A DNA stretch of 64,000 nucleotides from Rachycentron canadum (lineage: Eukaryota; Chordata; Actinopteri; Carangiformes; Rachycentridae): NCBI GenBank assembly GCA_038496675.1, contig CM076661.1, positions 6,167,685 to 6,231,684 on the forward strand. The letters are read 5' to 3'. Position numbers and translations under genes: made by a program. Below the pieces are notes generated by a model that made no database searches, had not been told where the DNA came from, and saw nothing but the letters and a program-made list of their open reading frames with translations. Below, one piece after another: positions 38,615 through 52,109 of the stretch (position 1 is the first letter of the stretch; each line of letters starts with the position of its first letter).

Positions 38615-40390
38615 TCTGGTGAGGGGTTAAGAGATTTTTCATAAGCTAGTAACCCCAATAATGATTTATCTAAATCATTTTAATCACTAATTAAAGTATT
38701 AGTAAATATTAAATTAACCTTTTAAAAAAAGTAATTTATTACAACTTGTAAGAAAGTAGTGAGGTTAAACTGACCTAACAGTGGGTTCACCACTGAAACT
38801 CTTTTGGGATCAATCAGTCAATTGATGGAAAATGATCAAATTTTCAATTAATTAATGTTAAGTCATGATATGACATAAATAATTGATTAACTGTAAAAAA
38901 AAATTAAAAATTCAACACATTAGTCAATAATGACAATCATTTAATTTAGTTGCTATAAGATGAGTCACAAGTAAACTAAATTAGATACATTCTACAGTGT
39001 CTGTTGTCAAACAATTTTCTCTATGCTAAATTTGAAAACAATGGACTTTGCTCCTCCTCCAAATTGATTATTTTCTTATAACAGGAAACATTTTCCACAG
39101 TGCTTCCTTTTGATCCTGCATTAACATTTTACATAGAGATGAACAGATGAAGCATGAATGGTTTGTAGTGGATCCTACAGGGGCCTCATTGACGCACAAG
39201 TAAAGGTTTAGTTCCCATCACCAACCTCACAAAAGTGTCATGTCATGTTCCACCCCACCACATATATGTAATACACACACAAACAACACACTGACACAGA
39301 CAGGTGCAGCTTGAGTTTCAAGACCGAAACAGTCAGATTAGTTGTATCAAACAACCGTCTTCCCTCCCTCCCCCTCTCTACCTTATCTTCTCAAACAGGC
39401 ACTTTACCTTTTATCTGTGGCTTTAACAGCCCTTAACATTTCACATCTGCCCCAACAAACTCCCATAAACATTAAACACTTTCCATATCAAAACCATCCA
39501 CTTGCCGTTGGTCTGAATAAACAACAGCACATGAAGACTTTGGCCTAAATGAGTAATGATGAAGAGGGGTTAAAGTCCAAACTGAGCACAAGGAAAATAA
39601 AGAGGAAACTCTGTCAATGTAACCTGCTGAAACTAATCAATGGCGTCTAAGAGGGCATGAATATGAGCCAAATGTGAAATGATCAAAAGAAAGATTGGAT
39701 CTTATCATTCAAGTGAGCAGGTATCTTGAGTTGCATGAATTCTCTGTCATTCTGGTCAAGTGTAAATTGATCTCTGAAGTATTTATCAACTTCATACAGC
39801 TCAGCACAAGTGAGCACATGCAAATTTCTTTAGATGATATTGAGACTTTGGAATTAACTTACTGAGGCTCTCACTTGTCCCCAATGTGGAGGCCACACAC
39901 TCAGAGCATGCCACATGCTAAACACACATACTGACGGAGATCATTGCAGGGTTCCCTGGGTTAAGAGGGGTCCAGATGGGCTGAGGGACGTTCAGATGGG
40001 CTGCATTCCTGAGAAAACTTAAACCTGGCAGGGACATTTTTTCAGATATGGGTGGTCTGCCGGCGTAATGTGGGACAGGCAAGAATAGAGAGATGCACCA
40101 ACTGTCATGAGTCACAATGAGCAGACATCAAAGGCATCAGGCGTCCAGTAGAAAGTGACCCGTGGTCCAGTCTGGCTCAGTCTGTCACCCTCAGCAGCCC
40201 CGGGCCCACCACGATCACAGCCACTCTGTCACAGATCTGCCTCACATCGTCCCAGAGGACCAGTGCTCGTACACTCACATTCCCAGCATCCCAGACTCCC
40301 AGTCAAGGTTACATTGTGGCACCTGCTGGACATGACTGAGAGGGAGGGTTAGGGGCAGTTGGCAGGAATGAGTGTGAACCTCTAACCCAG

Positions 40391-40404
40391 TGACCTTGTG
40401 ACCT
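40391..40404 (-). promoter_or_regulatory. Perfect DR2 nuclear-receptor motif
   Basis: TGACCT-TG-TGACCT: two perfect half-sites separated by two bases, the spacing preferred by RAR/RXR. Confidence 0.35.
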
Positions 40405-40677
40405 TTGTAGCACCAATCTGGCCATGTCCTTCAACAGGTGCAGATGACCAACCATGTTGTCGTCCAAGGTCTAAAAATCCCTACATAAAGGGAAAGGCAA
40501 TGGAAAAACAACAAATCTACTTAAATGATAAATTCACATATTTCACAATATTTAAATGTAAAATAAAATTACATTGAAACAGATATTGTTTGATGTTGTC
40601 TATACAAATCTTACTGGCTGTGAGATTCCTTCCAAGCAACCAAAATAATACATGGGGACAAAATCCACAGTCTTTGT

Positions 40678-40726
40678 TAGGGCTGCACAATATTGGAAAA
40701 AACTGACATTGCAATATTTTTTAATC
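40678..40726. mobile_element. Terminal fragment of a GGGCTGCACAAT-type MITE
   Basis: AGGGCTGCACAATATTGG followed by AACTGACATTGCAATATTTT is the left end of the family seen at 41,781. No right end is present nearby. Confidence 0.5.
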
Positions 40727-41700
40727 AGCATTTGTGGTTGATCCCATGCAATCAGAATCCCCACTCGACCCTGCTGGTTTCACAGTCATTGTCTGGACCT
40801 GTAGCCTTGGCACCATGTGAGCCTGACCAAGTTGTTTTCCAGGGAAATTAAAGAATGAGGTCAGTGATGAACTCGCAGACAATGAGACAGACCTGCTTAC
40901 TCATCCAGGCCTTGAACAGCCATTCAAATAACTCACGGCCCCCGCTGAAAGCACAAATCCTGCAATTCCAGTTTGTGCAACCTATTTTCCATCTTGTCAA
41001 AGTCTATGTGTGTGTGCGCTGCTGGTCTGTGTGTACGTGCCTTCCCACTTGTGTGATTGACATGTCAGAACAGCCAGAGCAAACATTAAAGAAGCCATGT
41101 GAGTGCTAATGAAAGGTTGAAGGGTGTGTGTTTGTGTGTTTACAGATGAAATCAATCACTAATGTAAAGCATGCTGACTAACAGAGGTCAAAAGCAGCTC
41201 AGCAGAGACAAAAGGGGGGGCCCTCAGGTAGAGTTCCCTCTGTTACATCACAATGGCTATGAACTCAGTGTACTGTCTGGCCACTGGCCCTTAGCCAATC
41301 AGTGATCTGAATGGAGGGAAGGGCCTGCCAAGATGATGGATGAGGATTAAAGACTATTAAGAACTAGCATTCATTAAAAAAAAAAAAAAAAAACAGCATT
41401 CCCATCTAACAGGTCAGATCATGTCTCAGCTATTTCTGTCTAGTTCAGAGATTTTGTGGCATTTTCCAGTGGTATTTTTCCGTAGTAAGTGGGGATGTGT
41501 CTGCTAAAACGTCAGAAGTACTAAAACTGACCAAATTTTACTAAGTAACTTCCCATAATCTGAAAACAAGCATGTTTTTGTATTCCTATGTTTTAGTCTT
41601 TCAATGATATGTGTGTGCATTGTGTTGACAGACTAGTAAAAGTATTTAAAGTGTGCAGAGAAGTTTCCTTGGTATGCCTGGGTCCACACTGCTAAACATT

Positions 41701-42228
41701 AGAGCTGTAACTAACAATGATTGCACATCATCTATTAATTACTTCCTGAATAAAATGCTAAAAAATTCGACATCTTTATTAATGCTGCACAATTAGTCAA
41801 AATATAATAAAAATCACAATATGGCCAAGCGCAATATCCAAATCCCAGGAGTTGCAATTTTTTTGATAAAGGTAGAATGTGTCACAACATTGTGCATTTT
41901 TTAGCACCATGAGCATTGTGGTGCTGCAGAGACGCCTTGGCCTAGAAATTATATATATTCACCAGACAACTGCAACATCTGCCCACATAATTGCAATCTA
42001 ATTTTTTTTGCATATCGTGCAGCCCGACTCTTCATATGTCATATGTTTGTTGACCTACTGTCCAAACCCCAGAGAAATTCAGTTTAACATGTTGTGAAAT
42101 GGAGACAAGCAGCAAAACTATGTTTGATTGAAAAATAGCAAACTATTAATTAAACAAATATCAAAATAATATAGCCAAATAGTATCAGATGACTCTCCTG
42201 GCTTCAGACTAATCAATTAATTAATCTC
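41701..42228. mobile_element. Degenerate MITE (AGAGCTGTAACTAACAATGATT end) with nested element
   Basis: The left end matches the abundant teleost MITE whose consensus begins AGAGCTGCAACTAACGATT. The right end is recognisable only as an AATCAATTAATTAATC block near 42,211-42,226. A different MITE (41,781-42,026) is inserted within it. Confidence 0.45.
41781..42026. mobile_element. MITE with GGGCTGCACAAT-type termini
   Basis: Left AATGCTGCACAATTAG and right ATATCGTGCAGCCCG are imperfect inverted repeats typical of a common teleost MITE. The element contains no ORF of note. Flanking ATCTTTAT and CTCTTCAT-like octamers match only partly. It interrupts the 41.7-42.2 kb element, so it inserted later. 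Confidence 0.55.
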
Positions 42229-43530
42229 TACTACATACAGTACATGCAATGTATTGAACTTGAAAAACAGGCTACATAAAGCTGATGAAATTGAGATTGA
42301 TGAAATGTCTTGGGATAATTGTTTGATGATACACGTGCATTATGCTTACTTTCAATAACAAAAATGTACCAATAGGAGTGATTTATCATGAAAGTAACAG
42401 AAATAATTTGTCAAAGACTTTGGTTTATGACTTTTTAAGCCTCAGCTGCACTGTGTGTATAACTTATCACCATATACCTGCTTGATATCAGTATGTTAGT
42501 ATTGTTATTTTAATGCTAGCACACTGTAATCATTTAGCTCAAAGATGAAGACCCTGCAGTCTTGTTCATATGTTAATCAATGAGCTGCAGTAGAGTAGAG
42601 GTTTCGTGTTGCAAACATTTTTTGTGTTTTGCTTCAGAAATGTTAGTTGAGGGAGGAGTTAGACAGAGAAATGTTTGGGTGATGTTTGAAAAGAAGTATT
42701 TTATATGATATATATTATTTATACATTATATGACCATATTGGAAATTTAAAGTGTTTATACTTGATCTGAATGGCCACACTAGGTTTTTAAGCACACCAC
42801 CGCAGAGAGGGGTTAATCACAGTAGTATTTAAATACCGAGATAACAGCACACATTTTCAGATAGTTATTCGTGGGAGGGATTCGATATAAAAAAAAAGTT
42901 GTGCAAAAAAAAAAAAAAAAAAGATAAACAATGACTAGGAGAGATAGGTTCACCTTAACTCCTGTCTGAACATTTGCACAATTGCTGCAGGGGTGGGTAC
43001 GAATGTCTGATTGTTTCTTCAAGTTAAAAAAAATTACCTTGCTGAGCTGCCATGCATTTCCATACTTTACACTTTACATATATTACAGTGTTACTTGCTG
43101 ACTTTTTCCTACTTAAAATACAGTACAGGGAGGATTTTCCCTTAAGCTGAATACTCAGCCCATTTCAGGGCTACTTCAAGGACACCTGAGCATTGACCCC
43201 GGCTGTTTGTCTTAATTACACCTGACGTTGGAAACTTCTCCTGTCACACTCAAACCAGCTCCTATCGAGCAACTCATGCTGCAGTCACCTGCAAGCAATC
43301 ACTCATCTCCCTTCTCCTATTCCATGAAACACACGCTTCTACATACACACTTTTAAGCACACCATTCACGAGCTCACGTCCACAGAGGGGCTATTCTATC
43401 ACCAGACGCTGGCGTGCAAAGCTGTAGCAGAACACTATTTTTATAATGACAAGAGAGATTTGTAGGGAGGGGGAGGCTTGTTGTGGAGAGTAGACATGAT
43501 GTAAAATAACTTAACTGCTTTGTAAAGAGT

Positions 43531-43553
43531 GGAGGCAGGAGGCAGGAGGCAGG
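43531..43553. repeat. Three tandem copies of GGAGGCA
   Basis: A 7-bp unit repeated three times in a G-rich stretch. Confidence 0.85.
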
Positions 43554-44079
43554 GGAGGTCGAGGTGAGAGGAAGGAGAAGCTCCCATGAGGGAACCAGGG
43601 GGAGGTGGGGACCACAGTTGGACTACACAAACCACGCCAAGCTCTGCGCCAAAATCAACATGAGTGAACCAAACAGATGCTTTTTATGTTGCTGCCAAAT
43701 TACCCTTTTTTCCTTCTTGAACTTTTTCATAGGCCGCTAATCATGTCTGACCATGCATTATTCACCCCCAAGTTGTTGCTGTTGCTAACATTTTACTTTA
43801 ACCCCTCTGTGTATTGTTTACATGCTTTATAAAATACTTAATACATGCTTTATAACGCAGTTGTAAACAGATTTAACCTCAATTTGAAGTGTTTATTATT
43901 ATATTTATTAATAGAAAATTAAGCACAATTGTGCAATTATGATTAATTCATTCTGCATTAACAGTTGAATGACTAATAATACAGTAAAACATGGATGTAA
44001 TCACATTTAATAATATATGATTATAGACACAAAGCAATCATTTTACTGTGATATGGTATTAATTCTTTGTCAGTAATAC

Positions 44080-44410
44080 TGTCAGTTACTTTCTTGATTA
44101 ATTGTTTGGTCAATAAAATATCTGAAAACTGTGAAAAAGACACATATTCCCTGACAACAGTCCAAAATCTGCTGGTATTTTAATGTCTTGTGTAATGTTA
44201 AAACAAAATGAAGTTGCAAGTTCTCATATGTGAGAAGCTGAAACCATCACATTTTGTTTATTTACTGTTTTTATTGACATGTTTCTCTTGTAAACAGAGA
44301 AAATCAGTGTTCCCATTTGTCTGTAAAACACTTTGTGAACGTGTTTTTATATTATAAAGTAGTTGCAGTACTTTTTTGGTTAACTTGAATCAACTAAGCA
44401 TTGCAGCTCT
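44080..44410. mobile_element. MITE ending in GCAGCTCT
   Basis: Contains GATTAATTGTTTGGTCAATA, AAAATATCTGAAAACTGTG and GAGAAGCTGAAACCATCACA, and ends AACTAAGCATTGCAGCTCT. This is the right end of the family that starts AGAGCTGCAACTAAC. The left end is truncated. Confidence 0.55.
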
Positions 44411-45292
44411 GGTTTAATTATGTTATGTTTTACAGTCATTCATTCATTATCGAATGATTCATCTTTCAGGATTGGTCACAATCACTTCAATTCAAGAGTT
44501 AAAGTATGGTTGATTGGTACCTGTAGAGAGTACAGGGTTACACAGTTTCTACCCCACAGTGTTACAAGTGTCTAGCAAATAAAGACGTCGCCCTGTGTGA
44601 TGGACATTTGAACTGACAGCTCAGTACTCGTGAGCTGTAGTACAACCTCCCTCTCCCCTTCTCCATCGTTGTGAGAGGAGGAAGGCCCAGGCAGCCAATC
44701 ACAGGTTAATCTGGACTCTCTGAAGCGCACACTGCAGGGTGGAAATATCAGCTGTCAGTCCACACATCAAAGTCGCTCAAAAAATAAACGCTGACTGTGC
44801 CCCTCTGCTTCCAGCTTCACCAGCCTGAGAGGGTTAAGGGAGTCAGGGTGGAGGAGGAGTGGTCGGGGGCTACACCACCAAATGGACCCGGGCCGGAAAT
44901 CACACTGTTTTCCTTGACTCTCAAATGGAGGCTTTTTTTGAACAGAGCAAATGGTTGAAAAAACAAAGGCTATGAATGTCCCGCATGTTTCATAATCAGA
45001 CGTCATACTGCAGAACACCTGCACAAACAGAAGCCTCCTGAAGAGCAGCTCACATGCACACGGCAACAAGCCCCACGGCGGCTCATATAGCAACCCACAC
45101 CAGGTCAGGACTAACGCACGTTTGCATATAAAACTGAAGTTTCCACCCTGAGTGAAAACTAAAAGAAGCGGTTGACCTGGCTGAAAGCAGCAGCGCTCAC
45201 CCACCTAGATAAAGGTATTAGCTGAAATGGCAGCAGTGGTGTGGTTAAAGATGTTGATGTAAAGTCTCAGAATTAAAACACATGTTCCTACT

Positions 45293-46004
45293 CAGTGGTG
45301 CAAAAAAATATTCAGAAGTGCCCAAGTAAAAGTACGAAAATACTCAAAACAAAAGGCCCTGCATTTTAAATATCATAGTAAATAACATAGTAAATATCAG
45401 AAATATCATTAGCTTGTACTTTAAGTATCCAACTTACCAGATATTGATATTAAATATATAATAATACTGCTGCACTAAGATGAATGTAACATAGTGTAAT
45501 CGAAATGTTGTGTAGCTAGTTTTAAATGTTTAACTGTAGTTTTTTATTACCTAAATACATATATTTTATAATTTTTTTTCTAATCTTTGTATTTTAACTT
45601 CTTATAATGATCACTATTAGCAAATCCTGTGAATGTGCTAACCCCACATCTCACAGCACACATGAGTGTGTGACAAATAAATCTTTCTTCTACTTCATAC
45701 TATACTACCAAACTACATTTCAGATGGAAATACTGTACTTTTCACTTTCAAGTATTTGTAAACGAGTTGATTTAAATTAAAATAGCTGAAATATTCTCCC
45801 TTGACTGCAAAATAAGGTTTGTACAACTCAATTACAGACATGTTTTGTTTTGCAGGTTAAATACCCCAACACTACAACCAACTACAACAAAAGCTGCTCA
45901 CACATTAATGCGTCTGCTATAATAATCAGGTAATATATATAAGTCAAAGGGGCTAGTCAGTATAATGAGTAGCTTGTAAAGGATCTGAGCACTTGTCCAC
46001 ACTG
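45293..46004. mobile_element. hAT-like MITE (CAGTGGTG family)
   Basis: Begins CAGTGGTGCAAAAAAATATT and ends GATCTGAGCACTTGTCCACACTG. The interior block CACACATTAATGCGTCTGC followed by ATAATAATCAGG is characteristic of the family. No matching flanking octamer is visible, so borders are approximate. Confidence 0.55.
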
Positions 46005-48301
46005 CTCAGTAGATGTACTGTACTTAGTGGCCTTCTACCATAGTGTCTACAGTCTCCACAGCTGATGTAACACAGCTGTAAGTTTAAAAACCCCACAAGG
46101 TGTTGCCCCAACTGAGTAAAAAAAAAATGCCAATGGCTTCTTAGAGTGGTAGGTACAGAGGCAGGTAGGTACAGAGACTCAAACACAGCAGCTGACACAC
46201 ACACACAGACACACACAGCCAGTCACTCAACCTAATGGCATCCTGGAGTTCCTCAAGAGGCCTGTGTCAGACTCGGCTACTGCTGCCACTGCCAGCGGCT
46301 TGGAAGCTCCACATGGAAAACACAAACACTTCCCTCTACAGGCAAGTCATTCTCCCACAGTCGGAAAGCATGACGGGCAGATGATGACCAGGAAGGCTTA
46401 TGCAACAAGTAGCCCCTGCAGTTCGGCTCAGAGGGGCTGAGCAATACTGTTAGATTCTTATCTTCGCTTATTTTAATTATGAAATATTGTGTATGCAGGC
46501 ACACATGAGTGTTTGCACACCCGCAGCTGTCGTTTGTGTCAACAGACAGGCGATGTGACTGTAATGCCGTTAAATACAGTTAAGTCATAACTTGGATGGC
46601 AGTTTGGTTGTACCTGAAGCTTATTTGTTTCCAGTCATCCCAGAGGACCTCCGCTACACACATAGGAGCAGGACTGGGCGGGAAAATTATGCAAACTGCT
46701 CACCTCTTCCACTCCACTGAGTCCATTCTGTATTTCATAACTCTTGCTGTGTCTGAAATCCAGACTACACATTGATTCTAAGCAGATTTTAAAAGTGTAG
46801 TGTGTTCATATATGAAATACTGACAAAATACTCAGTAACTCAGTAATACTAACAGTCCAATTCCTTCCACGTCTGAATGCTGTTGCTTCATATGTATAAT
46901 GGTCATGGGGTTTATGGGTAGCAGGTGGATGTGAAATGTTTAGGTTGTAATTAGTTTTTATTTCTATATTTGTGTTTGTGTATTTTATTTAAGTACGCAG
47001 CCTTGGTTTATCATACCAGGGGCTACAGGATGAAGAAACTATTGTATTACACTTGTCTTCCTTTTGTCAGATGTGTGACTTGTGCCTAATGTTGATGTAT
47101 GCCATTCTCCCACAATGCATTGCATTGGAGGACCTGCTTATAGCTGGAGAAAATGAAAAAGTAATACTGGATGGTGGGATTTGTTTCATGCAACATACCT
47201 TCATAAGGGGACCACTACTTCAGGTATCATTAAGATTGAAAATAGAAAAGGGTGAGTATAAAAAAATTCTACATTTCGTGCCCCACAGTCACAGAAAATG
47301 AATATGATAGACATGCCTGTCATGAATGGCATGCTAATACTGTAACCATGCATTTAAGACATATTCTTACATCAATACACTAATAATTTGTTCATGAAGT
47401 TTATTTTGTCCAATTATTTAATCACTACATTAACTAAAAAAGCTAGTTCCACTACCCCAGAAACTGCTGGGCCGTGGGTTTTAAACTATTAAAGGTTTAC
47501 TTCCTACTCTGGCCAGCAGAGGATTAAATGGTACGAATTGCTCACTTCATAAATATTTACAGCCATAAGGAAACATTGGTAGGTAGCATCACCAGCCAGT
47601 TCCTGCAGCCTTGGTGGCCAAATGAGTGTCTAAGGTCATGTTTATGGGGAGAAACAGTGGGAATAAAATGTGTAGTTCAGAAGGAGCCAACACAACTGAG
47701 CCAACCTCTGCATTTGGATCCCATCAAAACCAAACTATGATGACGTTAGAATGTGCTAAGTGCAAGGATTCCCACTTCAAAGTAGGGAACGAGGACGGGC
47801 CCGGGCTCCAGTACAGTGTGGCGTCTGTTTGAAGCTTAGCGGACCATGTTAAGACACAAAGCAGACTGGGGCCCTTGGGCTTTCTGGACTGAAGGGAAGC
47901 TGGCATTGGCTATGTTGGACAAATAAGACACTCTGATCAGTGCCCAAAAACTTGCATCTGAAAAGGCCAAATGGAAAGGAAGCTGGACTTGAGATTAAGC
48001 AGGGATGACACATGCAAATTAAAGACATATACAGGCTGAAGTCCTCTGAAGCAGAGGAAGGATAGATGTTGAATGGGCCCAGTGCGCCCAAACCCAGGTC
48101 AAGCTGCTCCTGCAGCCTTACCCATGGACCGCAGGAGGAGCAGCAGCACATTAATTTTAATAACTCCTCTTATTTTCTCTCCTGCCAGCAGCTATTAATG
48201 TAATTCATGCTCTGCCACGTACCTGGAGAGCAGAGCTGCTGTTAACAGTCCTGGACACCTCGATCAGAGAGAGACACAAGAGAGAGGACAGGGAGGATAA
48301 C
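46005..48301. other. No gene identified
   Basis: Unique-looking AT-rich sequence with chance ORFs of up to about 100 codons. No recognised family. Confidence 0.45.
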
Positions 48302-48655
48302 CAGTGATGGAAGAAGTTCTCAGAGCATTCAAGTAAAGTATTAAAGTATCAAGCAGCAATTTAAAAAAAAATAAATAGCTAATACACGTAAAAGGCCTAT
48401 GTTGTCTGAGTGCAAATCCAGTGTTATCATCAAAATGCACTCTAGTTACGTAAACTGAAAGTGCTGGTTAATGTGAAAAATATCCCCATTATCTAATGTA
48501 ATTTTATATCATATATTAATGTAGTCGATTGAGATGGAGCTACTTTATTTACAGATAGTTTACTTCAGCTTTTGTCAGCAAACCAGTTGTGAAAGAAGTA
48601 TTCAAATCCTTTACTGAAGTAAAATACTATAGTCTATACTCTATCACCAGTCCTA
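48302..48655. mobile_element. hAT-like MITE fragments (CAGTGATGG family)
   Basis: The left end CAGTGATGGAAGAAGTTCTC is followed by family-like AAGTAAAGTATTAAAGTATC. A second terminus-like block, GAAAGAAGTATTCAAATCCT, lies at 48,591-48,610. The two probably represent a truncated copy with a second fragment beside it. Confidence 0.45.
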
Positions 48656-50202
48656 CATTCAAACTGTTAATTTAATTTGTCAATTTATAGTTCAGACCTG
48701 ATATCGTCAGTTTCCATCATTTTAGTGATGAGTGATGCTAAACTCACATGCTTCATGTATTACATCATCTATTTTCCATTGCACTTTGTTTATTTTGTTT
48801 TTATCAATACACGTTTTTCCATCTCACTAAAGTGTAAAACATTTTTTTCCTCTCTGACTATTTTTATTCACAAATTTGAAACATGCATAAAAACTGGCTG
48901 ATTGAGACATGTAGAGACATCGGAAATGTGACCAAGGGTCCAACCTAGACTCTATTTGTCACTGTTTGCCACAATGAAAAAGGATTCGCTGCTTGACCCT
49001 TCAAGTTGTTTGACCCTTTAAGATTGCTGTATTTTTTTTTTTTTTTTTATGTTAAAACTTAATCTGAAAAGTATTTCATATTTCTTACTATGGCTGTTAG
49101 ATAAATCTAAAAAGATATACCAAAAAAAAAATAAATACCAAATTTCCCCCCAGAATAAAAAGGATTGGAAATAGAAACTAACAAAGTAATGGAAATAGTC
49201 ATATACTTATGCACAGTGCTCACTGCTTTCCATCAAAGCAAGAAAGGCAACTTTTGCTCATTATATGACAGAAAGAAGTTGGGAATGTTATAATTTGGTT
49301 ATTTACAGTGCAAACAATGTGAGTTTGAATAAAGAAACAAAAAACAAAAAATGGGCAGGGCGGTGGAACATTTTTTCTTCTTGGCAGATTCTCCATAGAC
49401 CTCAGGCCTAGATATGTTTTGCCTGAACGCTGCCCAGTTATGAAAGCACTTTTCACCACTGATGTATTGCACAAATTGGATAGCCTGCAAGAAGCTCAAT
49501 GGAAGGCTTTGTAGTGCTGAAGTTATGTTGCACATCCCTCCACTATCCCTCTGAACAGAACATTCAGAGAATAATTTAATTTTCAGTTGTACTGCAGAGA
49601 AGCAGTTCACACTTCATCTTCAGCGATTAAATCTGCAGATTTATATTACATTCAGAGGCAGCAGTGTTAGCGCCTCGTCAATAACCTTTTATTTCAAACA
49701 ATTACTACTGAAATTAAATACATGTAAAGTAGCCTGGGAAAGTGCCATTTCTTCCCGTTATGCAAAGCCTCACAGGAGATAAGCCGTGACCGTTAACAAA
49801 ACGGCGGGTTTCTAGAGCACTACAGATGGCCACAAACCGTCAAAATCAAATATGTACAAACCTGCTGCCTGCGTGCTTTGGCTTTACACAGGAGCCCTGC
49901 CAGATATGAAGCGTAATTTTACTAACTGGCATGTTGAGAGACGAGAGTGTGGGTGAGTCTCCTGGTTTTTATTTAGGATCTGTTATCTCGTAGCACTCTA
50001 AAGCTCATCTCCAGGACCTCACAGTGTCTCATTTCACATGCCTTAGGACAGGAAATGGATAGTGAGTAGCCGTGTTTTAAAAGATGTCTCTAGGAAAACA
50101 CCTGGGATGAAGGAAAACTCTTGAACTTAAATCAGCTGTAATTCAAGCAATGCAGAGTTTCCAGTAAAAAGTGGCTGGTTAGAAGAAAACATTTTAGGAA
50201 AG

Positions 50203-50223
50203 TTTTTTTTTTTTTTTTTTTTT
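50203..50223. repeat. Poly-T tract, about 21 bases
   Basis: Uninterrupted T run. Similar but shorter runs occur at 49,031, and A-runs at 41,374, 42,907, 19,917 and 21,082. None is clearly linked to a retroposon. Confidence 0.9.
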
Positions 50224-52094
50224 GTTTTACTTTTAGTTTCTCCAACAACTTCTGAACTGTATGAAAACTGAGTGAGCTGAACCTGAAGGTAACATATCAT
50301 TGACTGGTATGTGTAAAAAAAGCTATGATGATGTGTCACATAGAGGACTTACCAGCATATGGAGCATCCTGCAGTAGCATGTTACTCCCCATCTCTCTGC
50401 CATTGCTGTCAAATAAAGGCATAAAATGCTATAATAAATAGATAATGAGAAATAATAAATACAAATCATCATAAGGAAATTACATTTAAAAAAAATAACA
50501 GAGCACCCCCCAAGTTATGTTTTAAACCATAAAAAAATACTCTTCTTGGAATAATTTATGTTTCCACAATAACTTCATAACTTCAATTACATAGTTAGTT
50601 TAATTATCTTAAATTGATGTAAAATTACCTCTATTCCTTCCCCCTCATTGAAAAACCCACAAACTATAAGTAAACAATTGATCATCTTTTCAAAAGTGTA
50701 ATTTCTGGACCAAAGATGCCTCCTATTTCACTGAAAAATATCAATATTGATATCACAAATCCTGCCTTACATGCTGGTCTAAACACAGGTTTACAGTGCA
50801 CAAAGAGAAAGTTCCTCTGTGATTCTCTGTGATACATAACGTGAAGCTGCTTTAAAATAATATTGTACTGCAAGAGATACTGAAGTCAAGTCAGAAAACC
50901 TCTTTACATACATCCTGCACAATAAAAGTCAAAGATACAAGTAACAAAAAGCAAAACACGTTTGAGTAGAGTAAGCCCATGTATATAAAGTATATTGTAC
51001 ATGTATGCATTATCTTGGTTTGGTGCTGCTCAGTTTGTATGTATCAGGCGAACTGGCAAAGAAAGGCCAATTAACCAGACGAGTTGTTTGGCCTAATTGT
51101 ATATATAGTACAGTAGGGTCAAAAGGAAGAAGAGAGCATGATCAATGAGCCGTTCTCCCTCCTGCTGCTTGTCCAGCCCTGACTGCAGGAGGGCCTGACT
51201 GCCAAGCAGCCTACATGGAGGGAAAAAGTGACTAAACAAGTGAGTTTGAGTTTTCCAGTAGGATCTAAGCAAAAGACCCAGCCTCTGTCCATAGCTGTGA
51301 AGGCATGAATGTGTTTCAGCAAACGCCTGACGCATTCGCTCATTCACACGTCAAACAAGTTTCCCCTCAATGGAAGGCTCTTTCTTCACCGGCACTGATT
51401 CAGTGGAAATGCAAATGTTAATGTCTTGCCCTGATTTGATGGAACTATTCATTTTGTCAATGCACCATGACGCTGTCACTCGCCCCACCACTCTCCAATG
51501 CCAACCTGGCATTCAGCTGTCCAACAGACTTAAAAACACAGTATGGGCCCTGCACACCTGTGCAAAGTTGGTCAGTTAGTCAGGCCTAAATATCACAATA
51601 TAAATGTGTAAAAGAACTTTTCATCATCCAATCACAACATTACTTTCAAACCCATTACAATCCTGTCAGCACTTTAGAATTATCCAGCAAAATGATCACT
51701 TTCCTATACTTTTAGGCAAGTAATAACTAAGACTCTTGTCTGTGCCTATAAAAACTGAAGGAAGATCTTGTGCATTATGAGCAAATTTTTCTCAGATTTC
51801 ATGGGCACATGTAATTCTGAATGTCAATGAGTTGTTCAGGTGATATAGGACCCCATCTCCCCTCAGTTCAAACTTCTGTGGTGGCATAAGGAATCTTTTA
51901 TTTAATTCTTAAATAATCTTTAATATAGGCTCTATTTGCATACAGCAGATGGAGGATTTAAAAAAGGGTTTAGTTCTGGGCTACAACTGATGATTATTTT
52001 CGATATGGATTCACCTGCCAATAGTTTTGTTCTTTAAAAAGGTACATTTCTATTTTTGGTGCACAACTATATCTGCAGTTGAATATTCATTTTT

Positions 52095-52109
52095 GCCACA
52101 AGAGGGCCT
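52095..52109 (+). promoter_or_regulatory. Weak CTCF-like motif
   Basis: GCCACAAGAGGGCCT retains the CCAC-N-AGAGGGC core but lacks the downstream GC context. Confidence 0.2.

Larger units (their letters stand above)
33711..40677. other. No gene identified; clustered regulatory-type motifs
   Basis: Contains a CTCF-like motif, two perfect DR1 sites and a DR2 site, and a GC-rich block at 40,140-40,340. The block at 36,040-36,210 is unique-looking and could be a conserved non-coding element. No exon was established. Confidence 0.45.
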
